NCBI RefSeq assembly: GCF_029227915.1
Contig: NC_079877.1
Span: 14,712,851-14,776,850, forward strand
DNA from: Hydractinia symbiolongicarpus
Taxonomy: Eukaryota > Cnidaria > Hydrozoa > Anthoathecata > Hydractiniidae
Reading direction: 5' to 3'
DNA: 64,000 bases
The notes below the pieces were generated by a model, which was not told the DNA's origin, did no database searches, and saw only the letters and a list, made by a program, of their open reading frames with translations. Below, piece after piece: positions 40,700 through 52,842 of the stretch. A program made the translations under genes and the position numbers. The first letter of the stretch is position 1; each line of letters starts with the position of its first letter.

Positions 40700-43600
40700 A
40701 TAAATGGGAAGAAACCAACTTTAACTTCGTGATCGGTAAACATTGATATGTTTTTTTAATTTAGAAGAAATAAGTACAACAGATATAAAAAGAGACAACC
40801 TTCTTAGCCTTGACTTACTCTTTTCAGTTCGTGAACAACTTGTTTCCTTGAGATCAGGGGTAAAACCAATTTAAACGGCGCCGCACGGCTTTAAAATAAA
40901 CAACAAATAACCCCTCGTTTTTAGGTTCTTTTTTATTTTAGCAAGTTTAGCATAACACCCTGCCCTGGGGAGAGAATGCATGAGCAATAAGAAAGTGACC
41001 TGTGATTTTAGTACCGTGAACTCACATAGTCACTCACACAAACGTAATATTATATAGACTAGCCGCGAGAAACGCCGGGTTAAGCAGCCACCAGTAAAGG
41101 TGTGAACCGCGTTAAGCACTCTGTGAAGCGCCTAATAAGAGTCGTAAACTGTGTCACACAATCAAGTGTAGAGCATTAGTACGGGCATACCGTATGTTGC
41201 GAATCAAGTAAATAACATACACCATTATAGTGTTTCGGCTGTAACATATTTCTCAAAAAATAACTTTCCCACAACGGTAACTGAAGTAAACACAGAGTTT
41301 ACAAACCGTTGTTACTATATCATTGCAAAAGCAATTTGTGAATATTATTTTATTTTGCGAAATAAGTTTTGTTAAAGTAAAAAAAATTATCGTTACAATG
41401 GACTGAGTGTACAGTTAAACGGTGTTGCACAGGCTTAGAGGGATAATACCGTATTAAGAAAAACTTAAAAACCAATATTAACACAGGGAAGAAAGTTAGT
41501 TCAGGTAAACAGAATTGCACATTTGTACAGGCGTGATTTTCGAGGAAGTTTAAAAATCAATTTCCACATGCACATAGGCGTAACAGTCTTTCCAAAAAAC
41601 AGCCTAACCGCTTAGTACAGTTAAACAAACTTGAACAGGCGTAACAGCGTAATACCCTGTTCGAAGAAAATTTCATTACAACTTTGGCTTAAACAAAAAC
41701 ACAGGGACAGCCTGTACTTACCCGTCCAGTTGAAGCAATCACTCAACCATTTTATTTGCAGAAAAAGGTTTCAGGAAAATTATAAAAGATGTAGCTAGCT
41801 CTACCTAGGTAACTGCATTTAGCATAAGAATTTTTGCTTAAGAACATTGTTGTTGCTAGCCAATCTGCATTTTTATACTTTTACTTTTTAGCCAAAGGTA
41901 TAGCTAAGGCGCCAGCTGAATAGCCACAGCTTCCACATAAAAGTAATTGTTGGGTAGGATAAAACACTCTTATACCGTACAGAATAGTAATAACAAGGCT
42001 CTAGCTAGTTAGCTAGCTAGGTGGCCTTTAAAATCTTTGTTTCTAGCTTAAAATCATAAAACTGGTGCGTTTAAGACGTGGCCGAAAGACGTGACAATAT
42101 ATTTATCTCAATATTGAAATCAAAGAGAAAACAAATACTACAAAAATATGAAGCTTTAAGAAGACAAAAAGGCCAGAAAGGTCTACAAACTCACACACAA
42201 CCAATTTCAAAAATCGAAATGGCCTTCTTCCGGCCGAGAAAATCTTGGATTGTTTTTTAAAGAATCAGGCGCCGTGATCGGTATACTACACGCGGACGAA
42301 ACAAAGTCGGTAAAAATATATCGCATTTTTTTATTTTAAAAAATTCGTGCTTCAGTAATAGGACGCGTCCTTCGCGGACACACAGACAAAGTTCGGCTAT
42401 TATTAAAGAGATGAGTTCGAAGAAGCAGGGAAGAACTGAAGGTAATATCTTCCAAGGATATGAATTTATTATCAAGTTATTTTGTGATTGCTATCGATTC
42501 ATTTAAAACTAGCTGTAACAATTGCAATTTTTTGGCTTCTGTGGGCGGCCATTTTTATTTCATTCCGTTAAATTAAAAAACACATCATTAGTATCGGAAA
42601 AGACTTTTTTATTCTTATTTCTGCCTAATTTTCTTTAGTCTTGAAATCACAAAAACATATGTAGGTAATATGTGGCTCTCTAGATCATTTGCAGCTTTGA
42701 AACATGGGTTGTTCGGGTCAAATTGTTCTATGTGCCGTTCGACTTTTTAGCCGTATGCAACGTTTACCACATTTCTATACGGTTTTAACGAGGGGTTGCG
42801 CAACTCCTAATTCCAAGCCATTCTATAGTTATTGTTATTTTTACAATAGATAGTATATCCCTTTATTGTTGTCTCTTTCGAAAAATTTCGCAACAATACA
42901 CGGCGCAAAGACGGGGGTCATGTATGGGAATTTTTTCACATTTTCTATTTTTTAAAATTATTAACTCTAGATTAGGGCATGAGAAAAACTTAAAATTTTC
43001 ACAGTGAATAGTACATTGGTGAAAGAAAAAAAGAATCAATTTTTAATGGTTTATTTTTAGAAATGGCGTAATGATGACGTCATAGCTCAAATATTACTAC
43101 AAGTCGCTCTGAAAGCGCAAGAATGTATGCAGCAACTGGTGAACAAATTTTTTAAATTGCAATCTTACAAGTAAACAAAGTTCATCGAAGTGTACAAAAA
43201 TACGCAGAGTTTAATTAATTTTTTTGCGACAATTATATATCCTTTTTATTCGTTTTGGTCAAACCTTTCTTTGGCTATCACATAGCTTGTTAGATTTTGC
43301 AATTGGGATCAACATGTCTGATTAAAAAAAGTTTCCAAGTCTAACTTAAAATTTTGCATTTAATATTTTTCTTCTAAGAACAAAAATGCAAACGATATTG
43401 TTGTTTATATTGAAGTATTTAAAAAGTAATCAATTCTTGCCTATGTTGTGTCTAATCAGAAACTTATGATCCAATCTGCTTTTTTGGCGCCTGTTCTTTT
43501 TGCCAGCACTTGTATTTAGGAATTTTAACTTACATCCAATATTTTTCAGAGTGACATATCCTTATCATACTTGTTCGGTTCATATTTGGAGGCACAGATG

Positions 43601-43726
43601 ATGTGAACTAAGCATAATTTTAAGACGACTGTTTGTTTCCTGTTTATTTAAAGGGACGCTGGGATAAACATTTTATAGGGCGGACTGATGTAAGCACTCC
43701 ACATACAATTGTGTAACATGATTTAC
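40700..43726. other. Intergenic with degenerate repeats
   Basis: No gene recognised. A degenerate tandem repeat with a period of about 100 bases occurs at 41410-41700 (units beginning GTACAGTTAAAC, GTTCAGGTAAAC, GTACAGTTAAAC). GCTAG-rich short repeats lie at 42000-42022. A block at about 42355-42410 (cagacaaag..cggctattatta) resembles 48963-49020. Confidence 0.4.
41410..41700. repeat. Degenerate ~100-bp tandem repeat, about 3 units
   Basis: Units start near 41410, 41505 and 41615. Each begins with a G(T/A)ACAGTTAAAC-like block, then a CACAGGC/ACAGGCGTAA block, and the first two then share an A-rich TTTAAAAA-like segment. Similarity between units is partial. No coding sense is evident. Confidence 0.4.
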
Positions 43727-43866
43727 CTGTACTAAGCACTGATCCTGTTGTCCCGATTTATTTTGGAACTTTAACAGGCACTTGCTCTGCTGAATAAAAG
43801 AAATTGGGCCGACTGTTCCTGCCATGACAATGTAGGAACTGGTTATGACCTGTCTTTTTACTTTAG
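43727..43866 (-). CDS. Orphan candidate internal exon
   Basis: A 140-base open segment on the minus strand is bounded by a pyrimidine-rich acceptor (TTTTCTGTGGCTTTAG) and a good donor (CAG then GTAAAT). In the only open frame it encodes about 46 residues with two cysteines. I do not recognise the domain, and found no partner exon within 1 kb on either side. It may be an exon of an unseen gene or a gene fragment. Confidence 0.2.
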
Positions 43867-44908
43867 CTAAAGCCACAGAAAAGTTATTTTATGGAAAATA
43901 CATTAACCCAAATTGATATAAAATTGTGTGTGCTTTTCTGGGTTTGCACATACTGTATGCCTTTACTACAGAGCTCTATCTTCAAAGGCGGCATGGTGTA
44001 CATGTACTTAAGCGCTCAACCTGGCTTTTAACGCATAATTACCCGTGATTTAATCTGGCGTGTCGACGTCGTGTCCTTCAGTAAGTTTTAAAAAAATATA
44101 TAAAATTATTTAACAACAAAAATATAAGAATACGGAAGGTATGAAACAACAACCAGTTTCTTCTCAATTCTTTTCAATAAAATCTAATTTGGTTACAAAG
44201 TTTAAATTTCGATATCTAAGATAAAAATAATGTTTAATACACCTCAACATTTTAGACTTAAAAGATACAAGCATTTATTAATATGGAGATCAAACTAAAA
44301 TTTTTAATGTTTTGGACATATTTATAAAACATTTATAAAAACAATATTTAAAAATGTTATCTCGATGTGAAGGTAAAAAGATACAGCGCAAAAGTACAAA
44401 ATGTAACTTTTAGATATAAACCGGAACTACATCTTCAAAAGCAAAACTAATTGGAGTAGATTAGAATGGTGTGATGTTGATGCGATAACCTTTATATGCC
44501 TGCACCTTTTTGGAATCGAGTGTGCAAATCGAAAAAGATTATTGATACTGTTTTGCGGCCTTCCATTTTATCATCCATTTTGTGACAAAAGTAGCATTCT
44601 TCTATAGAAAATTTATCTGCATTCAAAAATTATATACTTTCATTTTGTAGCTCAGAATATATGTACGGTATTCTCATCAGGGATATTAGGTTTTGATTAT
44701 ATTTGTGAAAAGAAAAAAAGTATTAAATTAATAAAAATTTATCATATTTTTTGCTGTTTTAGAGTTCGAATACAAGGGAATTCCAAATGGTAACTCTGAA
44801 GGATTTTTTCTCGACAATAGCATCCGTTTCAAAAATAATTAGCATTATTTGTTAAGTTGTTTCTACACAAAGTAAATAAAAATTATTACAAATGAATAAT
44901 CTTTCTTA

Positions 44909-47900
44909 TCAGCAGCTGTATATTTCCATTCGCACACAAGCATAATTTTGCCATGTTTGTGGGTATACTCGAATGTAACGTGCCTTGAAGGGGACCAAGT
45001 CGTATTTTACGATTGTTTTACGGTCAGAATTACCATGAAACAGCTAAATAAAAATTTTAAGGAGTACAATTTTCAGCTATTTATACTGATAGTTACTTAA
45101 AGTTAAGGGTATAACTCTTATTTCCCCAACGTGTAGCACTGCCTACTACTTCTTTCTTACTCTCACTTTAAGAACAGTGCATTAGAACACTTATGAATCC
45201 GGAATAACACAATGTCGAGAACGACAATTTCCTTTTTGCGCAACGTCTGCGCATACGACATTGTTTGTGACATTACTAAGTGTGTATGTGAAGGAATTTG
45301 ATTATATTTGTTTTGTTTTGATAAGAATTCGCAACTTCGTCAGAAGAAGAAGCAAGACACTGTTTTATTCATATATATTGTCGCTTGATCGACAGTTATA
45401 GCATTGTTTACTGAAACTTTCTTAACCTAGTTCTAAATCACCAGATAGCATCAGACTAATTCACATTCCGGAAATCTTAAACTTTAAGTCCTTGAAGTCG
45501 TAACCCACGGTTTTGAAAATCATGTTTGCCTAGTTTTCAAAGAAACATTCTGGATGTATCAAGGCTCAGTTCACATTACGTGTTTAAGTGGGATTAACAG
45601 ATTTAATTTTAAGTCGGTTTAAAAAATTTTAAATTTAAAGATTTTAACGTATGGATGTACACACTATAAGTAGATTACCACCAATTTATTCTTAAATAAA
45701 GATACTCAAGGTAGAGTGTCATAAGAATTATTATTGCTTTTTCTCAAAATTTTAGACCTTAAAGTGGCTGCTCAATTTCTACAGTTTTAGTTAGAGCGAT
45801 TTAGAGTGAGCAAAACAACTTTATGAAGCTATGAAACCACCTTTTTCTCAGAGCTCGAGTATCATCGATAATATTTTAATACTTGCCTGTCTCCAGAAGA
45901 ATTTTTATCTTCTGTTTTTTTATTTAATTATTTAACTTTTCTTTTGTTGAATCATTTGAGACATTGTTGATGTGTTTTGACTTTACATTTAAAAAAAAGT
46001 ATTTCTTGATACTTGAGTTCACATTTCTTGAAGTTTAAAAGGTGTTTAGGCCACTAATTTTGAAGCGGTGAGAAGTACGCGCTACGGTTTTGAAGAAGGT
46101 CTCCAGAAGGATTTTTATCTTCTGTTTTTTTTTTTAAATTTAAATTCTCTTTGCTGAATCATTTGACTCATTGTCGATGTCTTTTGACTTTACATTTAGA
46201 AAACAGAATTTCTAGCTTTATAAGTTGAAGTTACATTTCAGTTTTTATTACAGTCAACTCCAATACACTTTTTACAAATCGAAAACAAATTTACGAATTA
46301 TCCGTACCTTCGCCTTTGGTGGGTTGGTGTTTTCGGGATAGAAATACCACGTTTCTGTTGTTTCAGAGAACGACAAAAAAAAAGTTTTCACAAAACTTGC
46401 AGGTTCTGCATGAGCTCCTAAATGAATGTTTCTACAAATCATAATATGAAGTATTAGCTACACAAAAATTAAAAAATAAAGCAGATTATACATTTTGACA
46501 AAAATAATACATCAAATAATTAATAATAAATAGATATTCAAAATATCTTATTATACCTTGAATGTTTAACCCGGATATTTCTTTTATAGATCTTAAGTCT
46601 AAGTGCACGAACGGTTTTGTATCGTCAACTCTAGCGCACCAGCCATGCCCGCCACCGATGCGAGCTAAGTTGACCTCAAAATTTCTGAAAAGAATAAAAC
46701 TATCGGATTTACTTATATTGTTTTCAAACCTGATAGCAATAAATTGAAATATAATAACGCAACAATCTCTACTAACTCAAAATTCCATTTGCTACTTACT
46801 GAAGTTGCGAAGAGGCGGAAATGTATGAGTTACGTAGTGAGGCTTTTGGTTCACATTCTAAGAAGTAAAAATAAACTATTTGTTCATCAGATGTTTAAGA
46901 GAATTTTTAAAATTTTTCACTTATTCACATATTCACTTATCATAGAACTAAATAATTATTACTTTTCACGGAAGCTTCGCATTTCTGCACTTTTCTTTCT
47001 GTGGTCATGGTACATATTCCACAACTTGTTGGACAATTTAATTTAAAGAAATCTAAGTCGCACTGTCCAGGAATTCTTGTCAATTCGTCACAAAAATCTC
47101 TTTCGTCCCTGCACGCTAGATGTATAAAGCATTACACAATTAGTTTGTTAGTATAATCTTGGGGGACCTCCAAGGTATATTTGAGGAGCACTTCAAACAT
47201 TCTTAAAGGGGCTGCCGAACGGCTGTTGCTTTTCGAGTTAGTGACGAAAGTCGAGCTGATGGCGGTGAAAAACAAACTAGCTATTTTTCCGACATGTATG
47301 TAATTTACAGACTCGAACATATAGATATATCTAGAAAGTTTATCTTCTCCAGCCTTTGTCATGTTTTGAGTCTCGCTGACATATTTCTTTGTAATATACT
47401 TTTCGAAAAAAAATATTGAACCAGCGATCAAAGTGCTGGATTTTTATTACGCAGCATTTTGACCGGTTCGTAGTCCCTTTAATTGTTCATATAACTATTT
47501 CAGAATAAATTTTCAGGGTTGCTCTTTTAACCCTTCTGTTTGTGATGTGTTTTGACTATTTGTTGGTAGCAGGGTCGTGTTAATGATAACGTGACGTAAG
47601 CAAAGACAACACTAAAAATATAAATAACTTACGGCTGCATGCGGTGCAACAATTCGACATCATAAAATCTTTGCTTTTTATGCATTCACCTTGTATAGAC
47701 CAAGTTGCGCATGATTTATTTTTGTCGACACAACTATCTTTATCTGTTTTTACTGTTTGCCAGTACGTTGCGCATTTTCCGCAGTCATATCCTAATAACA
47801 GAATAAATTTTTTAAATTTATTTTATAACAATGTCTGGCTCTGTGCCACTGTTGCCGATATTGCTGATTTTCACATTTAGATGTGTCTCAGAATCAGTCT

Positions 47901-48534
47901 TACTGGTGATAGAAATTAGGTTATTAAATTTTCTTAATGGCACAGTGATCTAAATCCAATTTAGCCTTGGACGACGATGGGTGAGAGCTCAATAAGTACA
48001 TTTCAGTTAACTTTAGAATCGATAAAAAACCCCTTATCACACTAATTGATCAAAGTGTTTGCATCAAAGTGCAAATATACGTATCCTTTTGGCGCTCTAT
48101 TCAAACCTAGTTATGTAGTAACTTTAGTGTTTTTAGGTTCTAATGTGTAGCATAAGGTCATGCAAATACTTTTTAGTTTCATCTGAATGAACTAACAAGA
48201 CTTTGCAGCCTTTGTTAGTCTAATAAGGGTAAACTGCGCAAAAAATATTCTAACTTTAACTTGTGAAAAGAAACTCATAACTGGTTATGAGTTTCTTTTC
48301 ACAAGTTAAAGTCATGGGAATTTATTTTAGTTGTAGAATTTCTACATAATAAACACTTTACGAACCTGCAATAGTCGCTTAAGAGGAGTTAACGTAATAC
48401 GAACATGTCCCGGAAATTCAGTATTTTTCATAATGTATAAGATTTGAACTGAAATAATAACTGGTGGTAGTTATATACATACCTTTCATCAATAACACCA
48501 ACGCACAAGCAAATGTAAACAATTGAAGCACCAT
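44909..48534 (-). CDS. Secreted protein with two ShK domains and a C-terminal F5/8 type C (discoidin) domain, 7 exons
   Basis: Exons in order: 48483-48534, 47633-47791, 46963-47115, 46800-46857, 46557-46684, 46308-46417 and 44909-45043. All phases agree (1, 1, 1, 2, 1, 0) and the product is about 264 residues. Exon 1 encodes a signal peptide. Exon 2 holds one ShK domain and exon 3 another, each with six cysteines ending in C-x2-C; the first keeps the Trp-x3-Gly-x-Cys core. Exons 4-7 make a discoidin domain: first Cys, ASS, GWC, HLDL and IQG blocks, then W-Y, FHGN, ARYIRV, W and the last Cys just before the stop. Such domains bind glycans or lipids. ShK domains occur both in cnidarian channel-blocking toxins and in many non-toxic secreted proteins, so no toxin role can be claimed. 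The exon 3 donor (AAAA then GTAATA) is weak and is the least certain junction. Confidence 0.82.
45891..46250. repeat. Diverged tandem duplication (period 210 bp) in the last intron
   Basis: About 150 bases starting at 45891 (CTCCAGAAGAATTTTTATCT) recur at 46101 with scattered changes, including GAATCATTTGA and TTTTGACTTTACATTTA blocks in the same order. Both copies lie inside the last intron of the ShK/discoidin gene. They are non-coding. Confidence 0.65.
48253..48312. repeat. Perfect 29-bp inverted repeat with 2-base loop
   Basis: Bases 48253-48281 are the exact reverse complement of 48284-48312, separated only by TG. It lies in intron 1 of the ShK/discoidin gene. A near-perfect palindrome of this length would form a hairpin in the transcript or a cruciform in DNA. 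Complete identity of the arms suggests a recent origin, or a foldback assembly or amplification error. Confidence 0.85.
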
Positions 48535-48916
48535 CTCTTCTACTGAGAATTTAGGAACAACTTTGTCGTACTAATGTTGGAATCAGGATATTCTTTATCT
48601 TTTCTATCTCAACCATTTATCTTTGTCGTCACGCTTTAAGAGTCGAAACTGCGTCATTAGAACCTTGTCAACACACTTTATCGGTTTTGGATTACCATTG
48701 CAGAACAAGGGGTTTTTTGTATCTTCATTAATGCCGGATAAGTTACAATTAATACTTTTATTATTATAAAATCATCAATAGATTAAATGGAAAGTATAAA
48801 GAAAGGAAAATATGTCTTCTTTCTAAAAGTCAAGTTGTGTTCTGTATCGGCTTATAGAAAACGTGTAGTGTTACCCGCTCTTTTAAATCAGAATAATATA
48901 AACCAGTCGTCAACCC

Positions 48917-49030
48917 GTGAAAAAATCCACGGGGTCGCCCGTCCTCTATAGATGTCATTTCGTGTTTCCGTAACAGACAGACAAACAGACAGACGGCGAC
49001 TATTATTTTAGAGAATAATATTTAAGCCGA
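48917..49030. repeat. Short interspersed repeat fragment
   Basis: A less AT-rich block (CCACGGGGTCGCCCGTCC, then CAGACAGACAAACAGACAG and CGGCGACTATTATTTTAGAG) is partly shared with 42355-42410. It lies just outside the ShK/discoidin gene. The element class is unknown. Confidence 0.35.
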
Positions 49031-49599
49031 CATTCTAAGGAGATAATAAGAGAATAAGAAGAAACTTTTTAAGAAGATAATGTATCATAACCAAGCTTCA
49101 AACTTGTACAATGTTTCAAAAAAGTTTTGCTGGACCCCAGTGCTGTGTTTGTACAGAATAAATTTTAAATATGAACTAGTAATTTGACAAAGTCCAAAAA
49201 AATAGCGTTTGCAGAAGTGTGTAAACTCTAAGGTAATGGATAGCTGTAATTTAATTAAGTTGTAAATTGACCTCACATCTGCCAACCCCATTGATCCCAG
49301 TGTTTTAAAACATTATACGACTGTGACTTTTTACCTCCCGCCTTTCTACAATATTTCCAGAAGGCACAGTTGTAGTTTTTACGATAAGGAAAACGATAGT
49401 AGCAATAGCAGCAGATTCTTGTAGCCAAGTAAAACATTTACATATTTTGTTGGAATGCTAACAAAATTGTCGGAAAATCCGCTTTTCTCAAGCGAGCTAA
49501 TAATGCGTCAAAATGTTCTAAAAAGATTCCTTGCAATGAAATGAAGCGATGGTAGAAGATTCCTTTGATGTAATCAAAAAAATGTCTTACTTGTTAATT

Positions 49600-49990
49600 A
49601 TTCTGACGTTAAGGCGCGACGTTAATGCATTGGTGAAGCCATGGTATTGCAGTTATAACTTTGGGGCCAAATAAAGTGGAGACGAGGTGCTAACGGCAGT
49701 CAATTTATACCGCGTGGGTAACTAGGGACAACTTGGGACCAAATGGGTTAGTTTTTCAAACCTGGGTACCTAAATACGTTTCAGAATAGACGGGTTAATG
49801 AATGGACTGGTTTTAAGGTGACGTCATTAAAATTTAATCCTGCCTAAGTGGATTTTCCACCGGATTTATCGACTAGTTCTAAATATTACCTGAATACTCT
49901 GTGACGTATGTGACCTAAATATTTTGCATGGAGGTTTCAAATGAATAATAAAAAACTTGGACATACCATAGCGGTGTATTATGACGTTGA
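49600..49990. repeat. Dispersed repeat module, third copy
   Basis: Shares with 40085-40660 the blocks GAAGCCAT..TTGCAGT, GGCCAAATAA, GGAGACGAGG, GTAACTAGGGAC and CTGCCTAAGTGGATTTTCCACC, in the same order. No ORF and no clear terminal repeats. Confidence 0.5.
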
Positions 49991-50926
49991 CATAGCCTGA
50001 GCGAACATGCCTAAGCTGTACTTCATTTTGATATAAAATTTGGAGACATATATGAATAGAAATGTAGCTAAATTTTTGTTATTCTTAAGAAAGGTTAAAA
50101 TTCCTGATTACAATCAAGAAGTTTTGATTAAATTAGTTTATCACTCAGAGTGTACATATCTATCACGACTACACGAAGGATCTACAACCCATGATAAGAA
50201 TAGTGTCTATATAATCTAAACTGCGAAATAAAATTATATGTATACTTTCTGAACACTGTAATTTAAATCACCCTATTGAGAAGGTTTCCCAAATCACAAT
50301 GAATATTCGAAATAGTCATTTTACACTGTGTTTTTCATGTTTGTTTGCGTTGCAAATCTATTAATTTGTCACGACAAAGTTTGTCGTATTACATATGTGT
50401 AACAGAATGATGTATTAAAAGAAAATACCATGTCAAGGTGGTTTCGCATACGTGAAGCCTACAACATCAAGGAATATATGTATAAAATCAATGAATCGAT
50501 TCTTTTGTCTGTTTATTTGAAAAATTAACCAGAAAATTATCAAACATTTACTCTATGTCAGATCTTCTAGAAAGAACACTAAACCATTGATAGTTCTTTT
50601 CCTTTGTTATCCTTTGTCACATATAGAAGCGAAAGGACGCAGCAAAAGTGTCTGGTTAACCACTTGTCTCTAAACTTAGCGTTGTCTTATTAAGCTTCTA
50701 ATTCTAAGGAATTTAAAATAGTGCTTCGTCAGTAGGTATCGTTGCTGCTTCATTTGACTCAACAATAAACGAACGTGGTGCTCAAAGGCAGACATAACAT
50801 GTTAAAAGTTATATTGGCAACCACTGTCATAGATTCCTGAAAAAGATTTATTCTGTTTCTTTAAAAAAATACCTAAAACATTGAAAATCTAGTTATTTTT
50901 TGTGCACACACTTAACTTCATCTAAC

Positions 50927-51125
50927 ATGCTACAGGATAAACATATTAATAGACTTTGTCAAAACATCTTTTCGTTGACTGGAAAAACTGTCACAAATGT
51001 TGAATTTAATGAGAATGTCCGATCCGGCTGTGAAAAATTTGCGGAATTGTTTTCAGGGTTTGGTAGTAGTCAGAGAGTGTTCAATTCTTCAGATTACTTG
51101 ACAGAAGAGGGAATTGTTTATTTGC
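50927..51125 (+). CDS. Candidate first coding exon of an unidentified gene
   Basis: The ATG at 50927 opens 66 codons that run directly into a strong donor (C then GTAAGT, exon end 51125, phase 1). The encoded segment looks protein-like, with mixed charge, a CEKFAELFSGFG stretch and a NSSDYL stretch, and no low complexity. I do not recognise the family. The next candidate acceptor (about 51360) would put a stop in the phase-1 frame, so I could not extend the gene. It may be real with a distant second exon, or a gene fragment. Confidence 0.35.
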
Positions 51126-51129
51126 GTAA

Positions 51130-52742
51130 GTAAAACTTTTAACAGACTTAAATCTATATGTGGAGCTAAAGATGAATATTAACGTGGAAATCATTTTATT
51201 ATTGACTCAACGCATTGGATTGATAATTTTTTTGGAAGACCTGCGAAGTAATTCGCTAGATATAAACCTCGGTCCGATACGTCGTGATTGGGTTGTTAAA
51301 AAAATGGAAAGTTGATTGTAGCTTTTATGGTACATAAGGAGGGGAGAGTATTTATTTTCAGTTTAAATCAATGAAAATCAATACAGCAACATCAAGGATC
51401 CTGTGGAACGGTTAAGATATGTCATGAACCACTTGATGACACTACACTGTAAACCAGCCATATTTAAACCAAAGCCACAAAAAAAGAGAAGAATGAAATA
51501 TTATGCTTACTAATAGTTTTATTAAACAGCAAGTTGATCTTTCTCTCGATTATCAGCAAATCTGAACGTCGAGAATTGTGTTAAATTTAACCCACTCCTG
51601 TGCAACCGAAAAATACCAGGCACATAGCAAGTGATTCGTTCGATAGAACATTCTTTCTTCTTTCAATCGAGCCCTTTTTACACCCTTAAAAACCCTACGT
51701 CTCTGAAAGCAATAATTTAATAAGGGTACAGTTCAAACTGATGAAAACACGTATGCCAGTTTTCAGCAATCAGAGCTCTGACATGCTATGCCTACCATAG
51801 AAACTAACTGTTGTAAAATGTTCTTTTGTTAGCATATTCTCCTTTGAGAGCTTCGTTTTCAATCCAGTAAATCAATTTACTGAAAGAGGATAAATTAGAC
51901 CAAATTATTTGTTTTGATTTGCGCCCGCCGTTATGACTTTTCTGTGCTCAACAAATCCGGAGTTTCCTGGCCGAAACAGCCGTGAATAGTGACTATTAGT
52001 AAGTTTTGTTCTTTCAAATAAAAGTCGACTTCATTTCTTAAAGTTCTATCCAATAAAAAACGTATACTTGTCCAGGTTATTAGGAATTTTGTCAGTATCT
52101 CGCGATTCCAGTAAGCGAGTCAAAAGAATTCACTTTAAGTATAAATACACTAGATAAAACGCAAAACATTTTTACGTATATTTACTATGTTGAAAATAAA
52201 ACTTGGTCTGTCTGATGTTTGATTGGTGTAAGATTCTTCATCATATGGTTTTCCTTTAATATTTTTATAATTTTTATCACTCACTCATTTTTATAATTTT
52301 TATCACTGTTTTCAAGAATAGTTAAAATTGTTGTCGACAATTATTTAGCTATCTATCCTTGGTAAAAAGTGACAAAAATGAGCTAGCTTGATTTAGCTAT
52401 ATATACATGGAAATATAGCTTTCACATTCTAATTTATACACAATTTTTGTTAAAGTAACATCAATATAAACGAAAACTGTTGCAGCTTATTCTCTTTTGT
52501 GCATGCTAATGGCAAGTTTTTGCAGGAGTTTGCAAATAAAAAATGAATCATTAATTACATTACTATTCTAAGAACCTGTTAAAATAGCTATGTTATGTTA
52601 ATAAAGAAGATAAGCAGTTACTATCTAACTATCAAAACGACCTATTTTATTTTTCCACCTTATTTTTAACCTCAAATTGTATAGCTAATAAAATTGAATA
52701 GGTTTTGATGAAATTGAATGCTTTTAAATTATCTATCATCGA
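51130..52742. other. Intergenic, nothing recognised
   Basis: AT-rich sequence between the unidentified exon and the TNF ligand 3' end. A 26-base direct repeat of TTTATAATTTTTATCACT-like text lies near 52264-52305. Minus-strand AATAAA-type signals (plus-strand TTTATT) at about 52743-52755 probably end the TNF transcript. Confidence 0.4.
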
Positions 52743-52842
52743 TTTTTATTTTATTAATATTCCTGGTACATATTATAACATATGTGATTAATTGAAACGC
52801 TTTATAACGTGTAGATTATTCCTTGTGTGCTCTTAAAATCCT

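Noticed and set aside
46744-47046. 100-aa plus-strand ORF
   Set aside because: Antisense shadow of exons 3 and 4 of the ShK/discoidin gene.
47132-47431. 99-aa minus-strand ORF in the ShK/discoidin gene
   Set aside because: It lies in the intron between the two ShK exons, has no domain and breaks the phase-consistent exon model.
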